Shown piece after piece: positions 35,920-44,847 of a stretch of DNA of 58,378 nt; the first letter of the stretch is position 1; each line of letters starts with the position of its first letter. Origin of the DNA: Clostridioides difficile CD160 (GTDB taxonomy: Bacteria > Bacillota > Clostridia > Peptostreptococcales > Peptostreptococcaceae); contig NZ_AVHW01000115.1 in assembly GCF_000449425.2 (NCBI RefSeq), positions 1 to 58,378 of the forward strand, given 5' to 3'. The notes beneath the pieces are model-generated. The model saw nothing but the letters and a program-made list of their open reading frames with translations, did no database searches and was not told where the DNA came from. The position numbers and the translations under genes were made by a program.

Positions 35920-36009
35920 GAAGGCTACATTGAAGAATTAAAGGCATATAGATTAGAATGTCAAAAAGTGTTGCAGATAAATGTAAAAGCTAGAGAACTT
36001 GGTGTATAA
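35920..36009 (+). pseudogene. Gene remnant
   Basis: A frame without a start encodes FEGYIEELKAYRLECQKVLQ and ends RELGV at TAA 36007-36009. A second short coding-like stretch (ITQRTGRSFYR) lies upstream in another frame. This looks like debris of a phage gene; I do not recognise which. The rest of 35797-36110 shows nothing more. Confidence 0.35.
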
Positions 36010-36109
36010 GGAATATATCGTTTACTTAGAACATATAGGTCTAGATAGTAAATAAATATATAGAAATAGTAAAACTTTTTAGAAGAAGAAAATAGCAACT
36101 ATATAATCT

Positions 36110-36143
36110 AAAAAAAGAGGATTAAATTAATTCCTCTTTTTTA
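36110..36143. terminator. Bidirectional intrinsic terminator
   Basis: AAAAAAGAGGATTAA and TTAATTCCTCTTTTTT form a stem with T runs on both sides, before the convergent antirestriction-like gene at 36175. Confidence 0.85.
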
Positions 36144-36174
36144 TAATTATTATTCTATTTTTTTATATCTATAT

Positions 36175-36636
36175 CTAATCTTCCATTTCAAATATTGGTA
36201 TTACTGCAATGTTATTTGATGAAATATATGTTCCTCTAAATAAAATATCCTCTCCAAAGGCTGTATAATCAAAATATTTAGAAATCACTTCCATATCTAA
36301 TTCATAAAAGCCACCATTTTCTTCTATATATTTGTCTGCTAAATCTATACTTTTAAATTTAAAATCCTTAGCAAATTTTTTTAAATCAAAATAAAGGTCT
36401 AAATCTTCTACTTGAAGGAAATCAAGATTATACACTTCTTTAATGTAGCTAATAGCTAGGTTCTCCTCGTTTGATTTCGAAGTATCTTTATCAACTCTTA
36501 TAATAGAATTATCCCCTTTTAAATCATCAAAGCTTTTTACATGTATAGCATTTGAATCAATAAACTTTCCTTCTAATAAAGCATCTATTATTTCCATTTC
36601 TTCATTATTAAATCTTTTATTATTAATTGTTTTCAT
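36175..36636 (-). CDS. ArdA-like antirestriction protein (candidate)
   Basis: 153 residues, acidic. The C-terminal signature YFDYTAFGEDILFRGTYIS resembles the YxDYexFgRD segment that ends ArdA proteins, DNA mimics that block type I restriction enzymes. The strongly acidic centre (VEDLDLYFDLKKFAKDF, DLADKYIEENGGFYELD) is consistent with DNA mimicry. The N-terminal third does not match a standard ArdA domain and the protein is a little short. Family assignment is an inference. Confidence 0.5.
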   Translation of the reverse strand: MKTINNKRFNNEEMEIIDALLEGKFIDSNAIHVKSFDDLKGDNSIIRVDKDTSKSNEENLAISYIKEVYNLDFLQVEDLDLYFDLKKFAKDFKFKSIDLADKYIEENGGFYELDMEVISKYFDYTAFGEDILFRGTYISSNNIAVIPIFEMED

Positions 36637-36960
36637 ATATATCTCTCCCTTTAAATTAATCTATTCAATTACTTTTAAGTTCTCTTTCCATATCATTTGC
36701 AAATAATATATTAATTCAATTTTTTCTCTAAAGACAAAAGTTTTTATTAATAATTTTTTAATTTTATTTATCTTCAGTCACATTATAGACTGCAAAAACA
36801 TATCAGTCAAATAGTTTCGAAAACATTTTTATTAACAAAAAAAATATTGTAAAAGAAAAAAATAATGCAATCCTTTTTTTGAAAAAAAATAAAATTTATT
36901 CATTTTCTGTATAAGAATTAGAAAATCTTTATTTTGCCTATAAGATTCTATATAATAAAC
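36637..36960. other. AT-rich intergenic DNA
   Basis: No gene found. The DNA has long A and T runs and no clear inverted repeat. It lies between the divergent antirestriction-like gene and a 28-aa peptide gene and presumably carries both promoters. Confidence 0.4.
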
Positions 36961-36991
36961 CTACAGATTATTTATAAGGAGAAGAATCAAT

Positions 36992-37078
36992 ATGGGAAAA
37001 CTTTGTTATGTATTCCTAATCTTAGTAATGGTTATATGCTTGAGCTATCTTTTTATTTCTACAGTTTATATAATATAA
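36992..37078 (+). CDS. 28-aa hydrophobic peptide
   Basis: ATG at 36992 follows AAGGAGAAGAATCAAT. The peptide is MGKLCYVFLILVMVICLSYL followed by eight more residues, essentially a single membrane helix. Its own strong terminator starts 2 bp after the stop. Size and layout resemble Fst/Ldr-type toxins or phage membrane peptides, but no antisense promoter was evident. Confidence 0.5.
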   Translation: MGKLCYVFLILVMVICLSYLFISTVYII

Positions 37079-37080
37079 TA

Positions 37081-37121
37081 AAAAAGCTGATACTTATATA
37101 ATACAAGTATCAGCTTTTTTA
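37081..37121. terminator. Strong intrinsic terminator
   Basis: AAAAAAGCTGATACTT and AAGTATCAGCTTTTTT pair perfectly around a short AT loop; T6 follows. It ends the transcript of the 28-aa peptide. Confidence 0.9.
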
Positions 37122-37212
37122 TTATATTATCTAAAAGGACCAGGACAACCTCTTGATGATAAATGTATGATAATATGCATCAACATATATTTGTCCTGCT
37201 TCTAACCTTTAT

Positions 37213-38942
37213 TTACAATAAAAATAGATTTCTAAATATCTCTTCTAGTACAGTAATTACGATTGAGTTTCCTGCCATTTTATATTGTTGTGTTAAACTT
37301 ATTCCAGCTTCTTGAATTGCTTGAATATCTTTATCATTCATACCCATAAGTCTAAAACATTCAGTAGCAGTGAGCTTTCTTATTCTAAAAATATCACTAT
37401 ACTCTAATACTCCCTTTCTACCAGAACATCCAGCTGTAAGTGTACCACAAATATTTTTATCAAATAACCTAATGCCTTCATCATATCTATATTCACAAAA
37501 TAGGTTATTTTTTTCAATTATCATTGGTGGAGCTTTATAATCTCCAGCTGTAAGTGTACGTGAAATATAGTCAGCATTCATTACTATATTACTTTGATGT
37601 TTTATTCCACCTTCACTTTTCTGGATGAATCCAGCTTGTATACTTTTCTCTTTTGGTATATTAAATTTCTTATTTATTTTATCTTCTAAGAAGCTTTTAT
37701 TAGGTATAAATCTATTAACTAATATATCTGATAAATAATATTTATCAGGTATATTTTCTTCCAGAATATCTGTTATGTTATTTTCTAACAGTAATTTTTT
37801 TGGGAATTCATATTCTCTATCTTCCCCAAGTATACTTATCATAAATACACGTTCTCTATTTTGTGGGATTTTGTAATCTTTAGAGTTTAGTATATCCCAA
37901 TAATTTTTATATCCTTGCTCTTCTAACCATTTTACCCATTTATCAAAATCTGGTTTAAACTTTTTACTAACTAAATTTTTGACATTTTCCATTAGCAGAT
38001 ACTTAGGTTTGCAATGATTTATAATCTTCTCGCACTCCCATAATAATCCACTCCTAGTTCCACTGCCTTTAGATAATCCTTCCATTCTACCTGCAACTGA
38101 TATGTCAGTACAAGGGAAAGAATAAGTTAATAAGTCATGATTAGGTATATTTTCAATATCTATTTTACTTATATCACCTAAATTGTTTACTTCCCCATGA
38201 ATAGCTTTATACGCCTGATGTATAAACTTTACAATTGAATTTAGCTATTGACGTATTTCAGCTTTTATTACTATAGTAGCTTCCAAAATTGAAATTACCA
38301 TAATTTTTATGTAAACATTTAATCCTCTTTTTACCCTCATTATAACTAGTCATATATTTAATCTTACTTTGAAATATAGTAGCTGAACTAGCATCTTAAA
38401 AACATATATAAATATTACTTAAAAACATATATAAAGCCTATACTTTTTATTTATGAGCACTACTTCATAAATGCTATTTCGATTACTCTAATAGCCACTT
38501 CCTTTCAGAAGTGCAAAGACTATTTCTTCACCCAATACAATTGGGGCAGACTTTTTCTTCCACCGATAGTTTGTGGCTTTACTCTTTTAAAGATAGTCGT
38601 TGAAGGTTTTCCATGTCATTTGATTTAGGAACTTCCCTGCATGAACAGTCATTATTTAGAGAATACTTAGGATTTAACCTTATATTCATCCTTACGTTTT
38701 TTCTACTTTCGTACCATCATACAATGATTTCTCTTATATTGTGGTGTAAGGCTTTAGACATTACCTGCAATTAAGTCTGTGTCCTATGCAGATTACTCTA
38801 CATACGCAGCCATATGTTACTGTATAGCATATTTATCTATTTCACTTATTGCAACCACTTCAAAATCTACACCTATATTTCTTAATGCAATAGATTGGCT
38901 TCCATAACCACTGAATGCTTCAAATACTCTTATCTTTTTCAT
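37213..38942 (-). CDS. C5-cytosine DNA methyltransferase, split by an intron
   Basis: Exon 1 (about 38823-38942) encodes MKKIRVFEAFSGYGSQSIAL through EIDKYAIQ, the AdoMet-binding start of Dcm-type enzymes. Exon 2 (37213 to about 38217) resumes with AYKAIHGEVNN, then the catalytic PCTDIS, ENV, QNRERVFMI and the GNS motif X near the end. Without the 605-bp insert the joined frame is about 374 residues, in frame and complete. Read directly, the gene is interrupted, because exon 1 meets TAA at once. If the intron self-splices, a full enzyme is made. Confidence 0.85.
38218..38822 (-). mobile_element. Group I intron / IStron-like insertion, non-autonomous
   Basis: About 605 bp with no long frame. 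On the minus strand it has paired conserved words typical of group I intron P7/R-S elements: TTCAACGACTATC (38592-38604) and GAAGAAATAGTC (38518-38529), as well as GCAGGGAAGTTCC and TAAAGCCTTACACC. The 3' part (38218-38460) is AT-rich and ends GAAATACGTCAATAG, reminiscent of the IS605-derived end of the C. difficile IStron CdISt1. A direct repeat CTTAAAAACATATATAAA occurs twice (38395 and 38418). No tnpA or tnpB is present. Exact splice sites cannot be fixed by eye because CAG is ambiguous at the junction. Confidence 0.75.
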
Positions 38943-38981
38943 TTTAATTTCTCCCTCCAAATTAAGGCTAATTAACCTAAT

Positions 38982-39284
38982 TTAATCAAATTTTATATTT
39001 ATAACCTCATCCCAATTAATTTCTCTAGTAGAATTATTTTCAGGATGAGATAATCTTACTGTATGAACTGCATCATCATAACTATAATAAATAGTTGTAG
39101 TTCCATTTATCTGGTTTTTCTTATATCCTTGATATTTAGCTTCATTTGGGACTTTAGATTCTACCAAATAAAATGCTTTTCTTGTTGTTACAGTCTGAAC
39201 TTTATTAGAATCTATTAACATGAATAAGCCTATTATTAAAAATATACTTATACATATAATAGAGTACCATTTAATCCATCTCAT
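38982..39284 (-). CDS. Exported or membrane-anchored small protein, paralogue of 30100
   Basis: 100 residues: signal anchor (YSIICISIFLIIGLFMLI), then VPNEAKYQGYKKNQINGTTT, IYYSYDDAVHTVRLSH and REINWDEVINI, aligned along the whole length with the protein at 30100. AGGAGGAAT ribosome site. Two copies in one element suggest a useful surface function, but the family is unknown. Confidence 0.72.
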   Translation of the reverse strand: MRWIKWYSIICISIFLIIGLFMLIDSNKVQTVTTRKAFYLVESKVPNEAKYQGYKKNQINGTTTIYYSYDDAVHTVRLSHPENNSTREINWDEVINIKFD

Positions 39285-39457
39285 GGTATTCCTCCTGTCA
39301 TTTTAAAGTTCATACTGTGTTTTAGTTGCTACATTATTATAATCTCATTTTCTAAAAAATTAATGTTTAAAACTATATTTCATAAAATCTTTTTATATTC
39401 TGTCATTGTTTTAGTTACAAATATATTATTTAAGTAAGGATAACTTCTATAGTCATA

Positions 39458-40204
39458 TTATCTATTGTTGTTATAAGCTCTTATTATTAAATCACTTCCT
39501 GATTTAAATATTTTTTCATCCTTTTCAATTCCTATAAAACGTCTCTTTGTTGTCGCACATGCCACTCCTGTTCGTCCAGAACCAAAACAATTATCTAAAA
39601 CAAGTTCACCCTCACGTGTATATGTATTTATTAGATATTGCAGTAAATTTAAAGGTTTTTGACAAGGATGAATCCCATTAATTTCTTTATCAAAATAAAG
39701 AACATTATTAGGATAGTTGGTATATTCAACAAAATGCTCATTGCATAAACCAGAACCATATATCTCTTTTTCTCCTCTGTTTTTTCTAATTTTCTTAAAT
39801 GGTTTATCAAGTTTTCTTAAGCCTTGTGGCACATACAGTGGCGCTTTTTTGTAAAATACATTTATATCTTCAACTTTTCTCAGCGGCTGATATTTTGCAA
39901 AACTAAATCCTGTAGTTTTATTTTTCACCCAATACCAAGAATACCTATAGTTCTTTAGATTTGAATGAATCAGCTGAGTCGTAAATGGCTGTGCTGAAAA
40001 CAAAACTATTGCACCATTAGGTTTTATTATTCTATGATATTGTTCCCATAATTTTTCTAAGTCTATCATTTTGTCCCATTTACATGCCGTCATGTTATAT
40101 GGTAAGTCACAAAGTATTAGGTCAATTGCCTCATCTTCAATATCTTTCATTATTTCCAGACAATCGCCTTGATGTAGATGATAATTTTCTATATTTTTAA
40201 TCAT
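39458..40204 (-). CDS. Beta-class DNA methyltransferase (N4-cytosine/N6-adenine)
   Basis: Start moved to the ATG at 40202-40204, which has GAGGGAGGC upstream; the longer frame to 40285 lacks a ribosome site. Motif IV reads CDLPYN, followed by KPNGAIVLFSAQPFTTQLI, and the AdoMet motif FGSGRTGVA comes after it, so the order is that of beta-class enzymes. The 248-residue size fits small phage methylases. Target unknown. Third methyltransferase of the window. Confidence 0.9.
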   Translation of the reverse strand: MIKNIENYHLHQGDCLEIMKDIEDEAIDLILCDLPYNMTACKWDKMIDLEKLWEQYHRIIKPNGAIVLFSAQPFTTQLIHSNLKNYRYSWYWVKNKTTGFSFAKYQPLRKVEDINVFYKKAPLYVPQGLRKLDKPFKKIRKNRGEKEIYGSGLCNEHFVEYTNYPNNVLYFDKEINGIHPCQKPLNLLQYLINTYTREGELVLDNCFGSGRTGVACATTKRRFIGIEKDEKIFKSGSDLIIRAYNNNR

Positions 40205-40422
40205 ATTAAAGCCTCCCTCATGCTGTTTATTATAACTAACAGCCATCCTCACTTTAAAATAACTATATATGCATACATTTATCACCTCCCTTCAAGGAGA
40301 TATTTAAATTTTTTAGTTTATTTGCTTATCAATAATTTATTAAAAATAGAAAAAAAGATTAATTTTAATATGTTATACAAAAACACAAGTAATATATTGA
40401 TTTCCTTCATAAATCCAAATTT

Positions 40423-41190
40423 TTATAGCTTATTATCTATAAACAGAACTTTTATTTCATTAAATTTCACATATCTATTTATATATTCTTCAAAATATGG
40501 ATACACATCTTCCCTTGAATTTGCAAAAACTCCACATCCATATGCCCCTAAAATTATATATTTAGGGTTTTTACTAACAGCTAATTTAACTATTTTTTCT
40601 ATTCTTCTTTTTAATGCAATATTTATTTCATTTTCAGTTATACCTTCAGTTATACAACTCCATCTGTTTGGTGCTGGAGAACTTATAAAAGAGCAATAAG
40701 AAGCTTCTTCTAATAATTCTCCATTACTATTTCTTATAATTGGAACTTTTGGAGAATATATCATTGTATCTGTACTAAGTGAGCTGCCTAGCTTTTTATT
40801 TTCTTCATACATTTCTGTATTATTTATCAGACAACTATACAATAAACTTCCTCTGCATATACATTCTTCTTGCGCTGTTGCTCCATTTATGTATCCACCA
40901 CCAGGAACTATACCATTAGCAAAATTTAAAGCTACTATATCAGAAGTTTCTTTATTTAATGAAATAATAAAATCAATGACATCACTTTTTATTAAATTAT
41001 CTTTAACTCTGTAATACTCAGGTATTCTTACTATCTTTATGTCAGATTCCCTATAAATTGTTTCTGTGTTTTTAATACATTCATGTAGTTCTCTTTTTAA
41101 ATTTACTTTTTTGCCATTAGAATTTAAATAAAATCCATTTTTATAAATATTTTTGTTCTCATAAATAACATTCTGTATATTCTTTTTCAT
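40423..41190 (-). CDS. PARG-like poly(ADP-ribose) glycohydrolase (TIGR02452 type)
   Basis: 255 residues from the ATG at 41188-41190, which has AGAGGTGTAAT before it. ALNFANGIVPGGGYINGATA followed by QEECICRGSLLY is the signature loop and catalytic QEE of bacterial PARG-like macro proteins. The C-terminal ILGAYGCGVFANSREDV completes the fold. These enzymes remove ADP-ribose from proteins or DNA. It may reverse ADP-ribosylation made by a toxin or host defence; no ADP-ribosyltransferase was found nearby. Confidence 0.85.
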   Translation of the reverse strand: MKKNIQNVIYENKNIYKNGFYLNSNGKKVNLKRELHECIKNTETIYRESDIKIVRIPEYYRVKDNLIKSDVIDFIISLNKETSDIVALNFANGIVPGGGYINGATAQEECICRGSLLYSCLINNTEMYEENKKLGSSLSTDTMIYSPKVPIIRNSNGELLEEASYCSFISSPAPNRWSCITEGITENEINIALKRRIEKIVKLAVSKNPKYIILGAYGCGVFANSREDVYPYFEEYINRYVKFNEIKVLFIDNKL

Positions 41191-41263
41191 ATTACACCTC
41201 TTTTTTATTTGATACATTAATACTTTTTTTATTGTTAAATAAGTTTTTTATATTTTTCATATT

Positions 41264-41578
41264 TTATTTTGTACTTTCTAAACATTTTTTTAAAATAGTT
41301 TTAAAATACTCATAGGAAATTTTTTTATTACTATATGCTATTCTGAAAGGATATTTGTACCAAAAAATTTCTATATTAAGAGGTTTGTACAAAAAGTTAC
41401 ATTCTTTTTTATTTATATATTTATCATATTCATAAGGTTTTATTTTAAAAATATCATTTTCATAACCATTTGCACTTATTATACTTTTATTTTCTGCATT
41501 ATACCCACAAGATGTTAAACCTATATTATTCATAAAAACAATAAATTCTTTGCTCCAGTTTTCATTTACCTTATACAA
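41264..41578 (-). CDS. Hypothetical protein, 104 aa
   Basis: Aromatic-rich protein (FWYKYPFRIAYSNKKISYEY) starting MYKVNENWSKEFIVFMNNIG. It lacks membrane helices or known motifs. It is placed between the PARG-like gene and the 218-aa protein on the same strand. Family not recognised. Confidence 0.6.
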   Translation of the reverse strand: MYKVNENWSKEFIVFMNNIGLTSCGYNAENKSIISANGYENDIFKIKPYEYDKYINKKECNFLYKPLNIEIFWYKYPFRIAYSNKKISYEYFKTILKKCLESTK

Positions 41579-41681
41579 CTTTTATCACCATCCATTTGAT
41601 ATTATTTTTTATATATCATAAAAACCTTTTTTGTTTTCATCATATATACACTTTTTAAATCAAATAGTATTTTGGTTATTT

Positions 41682-42338
41682 TTATTTTAACTCTGGATTA
41701 TTTAAACAAGTTATAACATTTATGAGTAATTTTACTTTTTCATTTTTTACTCTATCTATATTTTCATTGAAATTATAACCCAATAAATTTGTTATTATAT
41801 GATAAACGCTTTTTTCTGTAAAAGTATACATTGCTACAACATATGTATTGGGTTTTACTCTAAATATTAAAGTTATGTATTTTAATTTATTTCCAATTAT
41901 TAATGCTCTATTATTATTTTTAAACTTTGTATTTCTTACTGATAAACCATATTTTTCTATTATATCTTCTATCTTTTCATCCTTTTTATTTATGATAGTT
42001 CTGTTATAATAGCTCAAACCATTATTGCTATACGCTTTTTCATACTCTATAAGTAACCTCAGCTTAGATAATCTACTTGCTTTTGCCTTTTTTTTAAAAT
42101 CAAAACCTAAAATATTTTTACATATTGCAAAAGCACTTGAACCAGAGTACTTTACTAGCTTAAAACAGTTATCCTCATTTTCTATAACATAGCAAATGAT
42201 AATATATGACCAATCTTTAGTATTTAACATTCCAAACTTTGTTATAAATTCTATTTCATCTGTAATATTTTTTTTATATTTTTTTAATAATTCTTCTACA
42301 CTATAGTTCCCTCTTACTATTTTCGACTCTTGTATCAT
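41682..42338 (-). CDS. Hypothetical protein with internal duplication, 218 aa
   Basis: The two halves look related: IICYVIENEDNCFKLVKY, AFAICKNILGFDFKKK in the first and LIFRVKPNTYVVAMYTF, VYHIITNLLGYNFNEN in the second, each followed by a helix with KLRLLI or KLLINV. This suggests an ancient domain duplication. AGGTGGCAT ribosome site. Function unknown; expression is probably separate from the PARG-like gene. Confidence 0.62.
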   Translation of the reverse strand: MIQESKIVRGNYSVEELLKKYKKNITDEIEFITKFGMLNTKDWSYIIICYVIENEDNCFKLVKYSGSSAFAICKNILGFDFKKKAKASRLSKLRLLIEYEKAYSNNGLSYYNRTIINKKDEKIEDIIEKYGLSVRNTKFKNNNRALIIGNKLKYITLIFRVKPNTYVVAMYTFTEKSVYHIITNLLGYNFNENIDRVKNEKVKLLINVITCLNNPELK

Positions 42339-43187
42339 ATGAATATGCCACCTTTTTGTAAAATCAATAAATTTTATATATTTAACTAAGATTATTGGTC
42401 TTAGATTGTTTTCTTAATGAGCTTATTTATGAAATTCAATTCTATCAATACTAGTTTGAATTCACATAAAATACGTTGTATATTATCCTGCCTGGAGCTT
42501 TTTAATAATTGCTCATTAGAAATAATTAAATTAATTCTTTCCTGTCAAATAAAAAATAATTTAAAAAAGAGAGGGATAACCCCTCCCTACTTATATATAA
42601 TTACATCTTTAGACGCTTATTCCTTTTATATATTAAAAATGTAGAATAACCATAACTTTATATCAGCTAATACAAATTTGTATATACTTTTCAATATTTT
42701 TTTAAAAGATTGCATATATTACAGATAAAATATCTTTTTATTCTAATTAATCTCTATTGTAGGTTTATATAAATAGTAACTGTAGAAATATAATGAAAAT
42801 GTGCATTTGATAAGCTAAACTGTGCATAGAACTTTTGAGAGGCTAGGATATTGATACTATAACTACACAACCTAATAAACCTCTTTACTTTAGTTATAGA
42901 GAAAATGGCAATGATGAAATAGCTTAACTATATATCTTGTGTTTCTATAATTATATTAAATAGTTACATCGCCTTCAAGACGATTCTATTTTCACTTTAT
43001 TTTTTAATGATTTATAGCAAAATCCTTTTACCTTAATTAGAGAAATAATGTTTTATTGACACTTGAAAAAAGGTATAGGCTTTTTAAAAACTTTCCTTTC
43101 TATTAAAGCGATGTGCTACGTTAAGTAATATTTGAAATACAAAGTAATTGTTTCAAAAAAGTTATTCAATGTCTAATTTAATCTATT
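42339..43187. other. Long region without intact genes, with gene debris
   Basis: No convincing gene in about 850 bp. A short coding-like remnant (QPNKPLYFSYRENGNDEIA, stop at 42925) and a small GC-richer hairpin (GAGGGATAACCCCTC, 42571-42585) are present. GC content is slightly higher around 42.8-43.1 kb, consistent with decayed inserted DNA. Confidence 0.5.
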
Positions 43188-43246
43188 TTATTCAATATTT
43201 TTATATTAATACTTATTTTTATAGCATTTATATTGATTTATTGAAT
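43188..43246 (+). promoter_or_regulatory. Operator-like repeats upstream of regulator at 43301
   Basis: TTATTCAAT (43188-43196) and ATTGATTTATTGAAT (43232-43246) repeat the pair seen at 8881-8940 in the same order and with nearly the same spacing (44 against 45 bp). A third TTATTCAAT lies at 43162-43170. Confidence 0.65.
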
Positions 43247-43300
43247 CTTTTGTATTATCATGCACATATAAGATATAAATATATAAAGGAGAGATAGATT

Positions 43301-43774
43301 ATGGATTTATATGATTTTGGATACAAATTAGGGGACAAGGATAAAGAAAGAAAATTACCTATATATGAATTTTGGGCAAGTTTAAAAAAAGAAGATAAAA
43401 ATACTATATTAGAATCAATTAAAAAATGTTGTTCAAGTTTAGATGAACAATTACCTGATTCTATTTTAGAAGAATGTTCAAATGAAAAGACTTTTATTAA
43501 ATCTAGTCAAAAGATTCTAATTGGAATATTAGCTGCACTTAACTATAATAGTTCTATTCCTAACCTAATTAATCAAGGAAGAATTTTAAGCATAAAAGAA
43601 GCTTCTATAATGTTTGGTAAATCATCTTCAACAATACGAAAAGATATAGAGAGTGGTAAGTTTAACCAGGAGCTTGAAGTTTTTAAAATAGATACTAAAG
43701 TACTTATTTACAAATCATCTCTTATTAGAGTATATGGTCCTGTAAAAAGAGATTTACATACAAATATAATATAA
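43301..43774 (+). CDS. Excisionase-type DNA-binding regulator, YELG family member 2
   Basis: 157 residues, clearly paralogous to the protein at 8994: FGYKLGDKDKERKLPIYEF, SSQKILIGILAAL, then LSIKEASIMFGKSSSTIRKD as the winged helix-turn-helix and VLIYKSSLIRVYG at the end. It is the second gene with the shared operator pair upstream, so cross-regulation between the two loci is likely. It converges with the nuclease gene at 43927. AAAGGAGAGATAG ribosome site. Confidence 0.8.
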   Translation: MDLYDFGYKLGDKDKERKLPIYEFWASLKKEDKNTILESIKKCCSSLDEQLPDSILEECSNEKTFIKSSQKILIGILAALNYNSSIPNLINQGRILSIKEASIMFGKSSSTIRKDIESGKFNQELEVFKIDTKVLIYKSSLIRVYGPVKRDLHTNII

Positions 43775-43926
43775 ATAGAAGCATTTAAACCATAAGAAAA
43801 GAGATTGTCTCAAAATTGATTTTTTCTAATCAAATTTTAAGTTCAATCCCCTTTCTATATGTTATTTTTACTATTTCTTTTTTTATTAATATCTTAAAGC
43901 TGCAGTATTGTTTCATAACATTAAAG

Positions 43927-44802
43927 CTATTTATTAGTAACCTCAAGTACTTTTTTCCAAAGAAGTAACTCAGCTAAATCTTTAGCTACATGAAAAGTTG
44001 TAGCTTCTATACAATTTACTTCTCTAATAACAACCTTTTCAGATAATAAATCTTTATTAGCATTATTTAAGTAAGCAAAGTATTCATAACCTTTTAAATT
44101 ATTATCACATATTGATGAAAAACCATGCACACCAATTAGCTTTTCATTTAGCACTTTATCATACAACTCTGAACATCTTTTTGCTATTGGATTAACATTA
44201 CACATAGCTTGTACTTCATAATTGGCAATAGCGGAATCTATAATATCTCTTTCATCTTCCCTATCCAATGTATAGTCTAATGCTTCAAATACTGCAGAAA
44301 TATTTTCTGAAACTACTTTATCAAACTCACTGTCAAAAAGAATTTCACCTATAATACCATCAATAATAGTAAAGCCTTCATCAGTGAAAAACTTATTTAT
44401 TTCATTCCAAGATATAACAATTAAAGGCAGTCCTGATTGTTCACAGATTTTTATTTTACAATCCATTTTTAGTTTTCGATATTTATCATTATTTACAAAG
44501 TTTACTTGGTGATAAATCCCATCATATGAATATCCACATCCTATTCCATCAAATTCAATAACAAGTAAAGGTTTTCCATAATTATCAGATTCTTTACTTG
44601 TTATTACAAAATCAAAATTTGATTTAGATAAAAAATTATCTCTTTCAGATGATGTTAAATTAGCATCTTTATCATATATATCTATAACATCCTTTACAGG
44701 TATATGTGTTAATACTAATACTTTATTATCCCATAATGATTGTAAATGTTTATGAAGAGTTGCTTCACTAGAGCTATCAAAAATTATTTCTTTAACTTTC
44801 AT
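43927..44802 (-). CDS. DUF2726-type restriction-fold nuclease (candidate effector)
   Basis: 291 residues. FDFVITSKESDNYGKPLLVI then EFDG (E83, D85), a histidine 13 residues on (IYHQVNF) and KIKICEQSGLPLIVIS match the DUF2726/VSR-like PD-(D/E)xK layout of DNA nucleases. The C-terminal 150 residues are helical and have no assigned fold. It is the last gene of a three-gene operon with the HEPN-type protein at 44848 and the regulator at 45880. This is the likely DNA-attacking component. Confidence 0.72.
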   Translation of the reverse strand: MKVKEIIFDSSSEATLHKHLQSLWDNKVLVLTHIPVKDVIDIYDKDANLTSSERDNFLSKSNFDFVITSKESDNYGKPLLVIEFDGIGCGYSYDGIYHQVNFVNNDKYRKLKMDCKIKICEQSGLPLIVISWNEINKFFTDEGFTIIDGIIGEILFDSEFDKVVSENISAVFEALDYTLDREDERDIIDSAIANYEVQAMCNVNPIAKRCSELYDKVLNEKLIGVHGFSSICDNNLKGYEYFAYLNNANKDLLSEKVVIREVNCIEATTFHVAKDLAELLLWKKVLEVTNK

Positions 44803-44847
44803 AGTATTCTCCCTTGTAAGATTAAATTTATAAATTTTTATTATGCT

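Noticed and set aside
38215-38460. Possible TnpB/IscB remnant in the intron 3' part
   Set aside because: No coding similarity visible in any frame; only an IS605-like end could be argued.
40178-40699. 173-residue plus-strand frame opposite the PARG-like and methyltransferase genes
   Set aside because: It lies antisense to two well-supported genes and shows no family pattern.
42417-42644. 75-residue plus-strand frame
   Set aside because: No ribosome site and no family pattern; it sits in the decayed intergenic region with a small hairpin inside.
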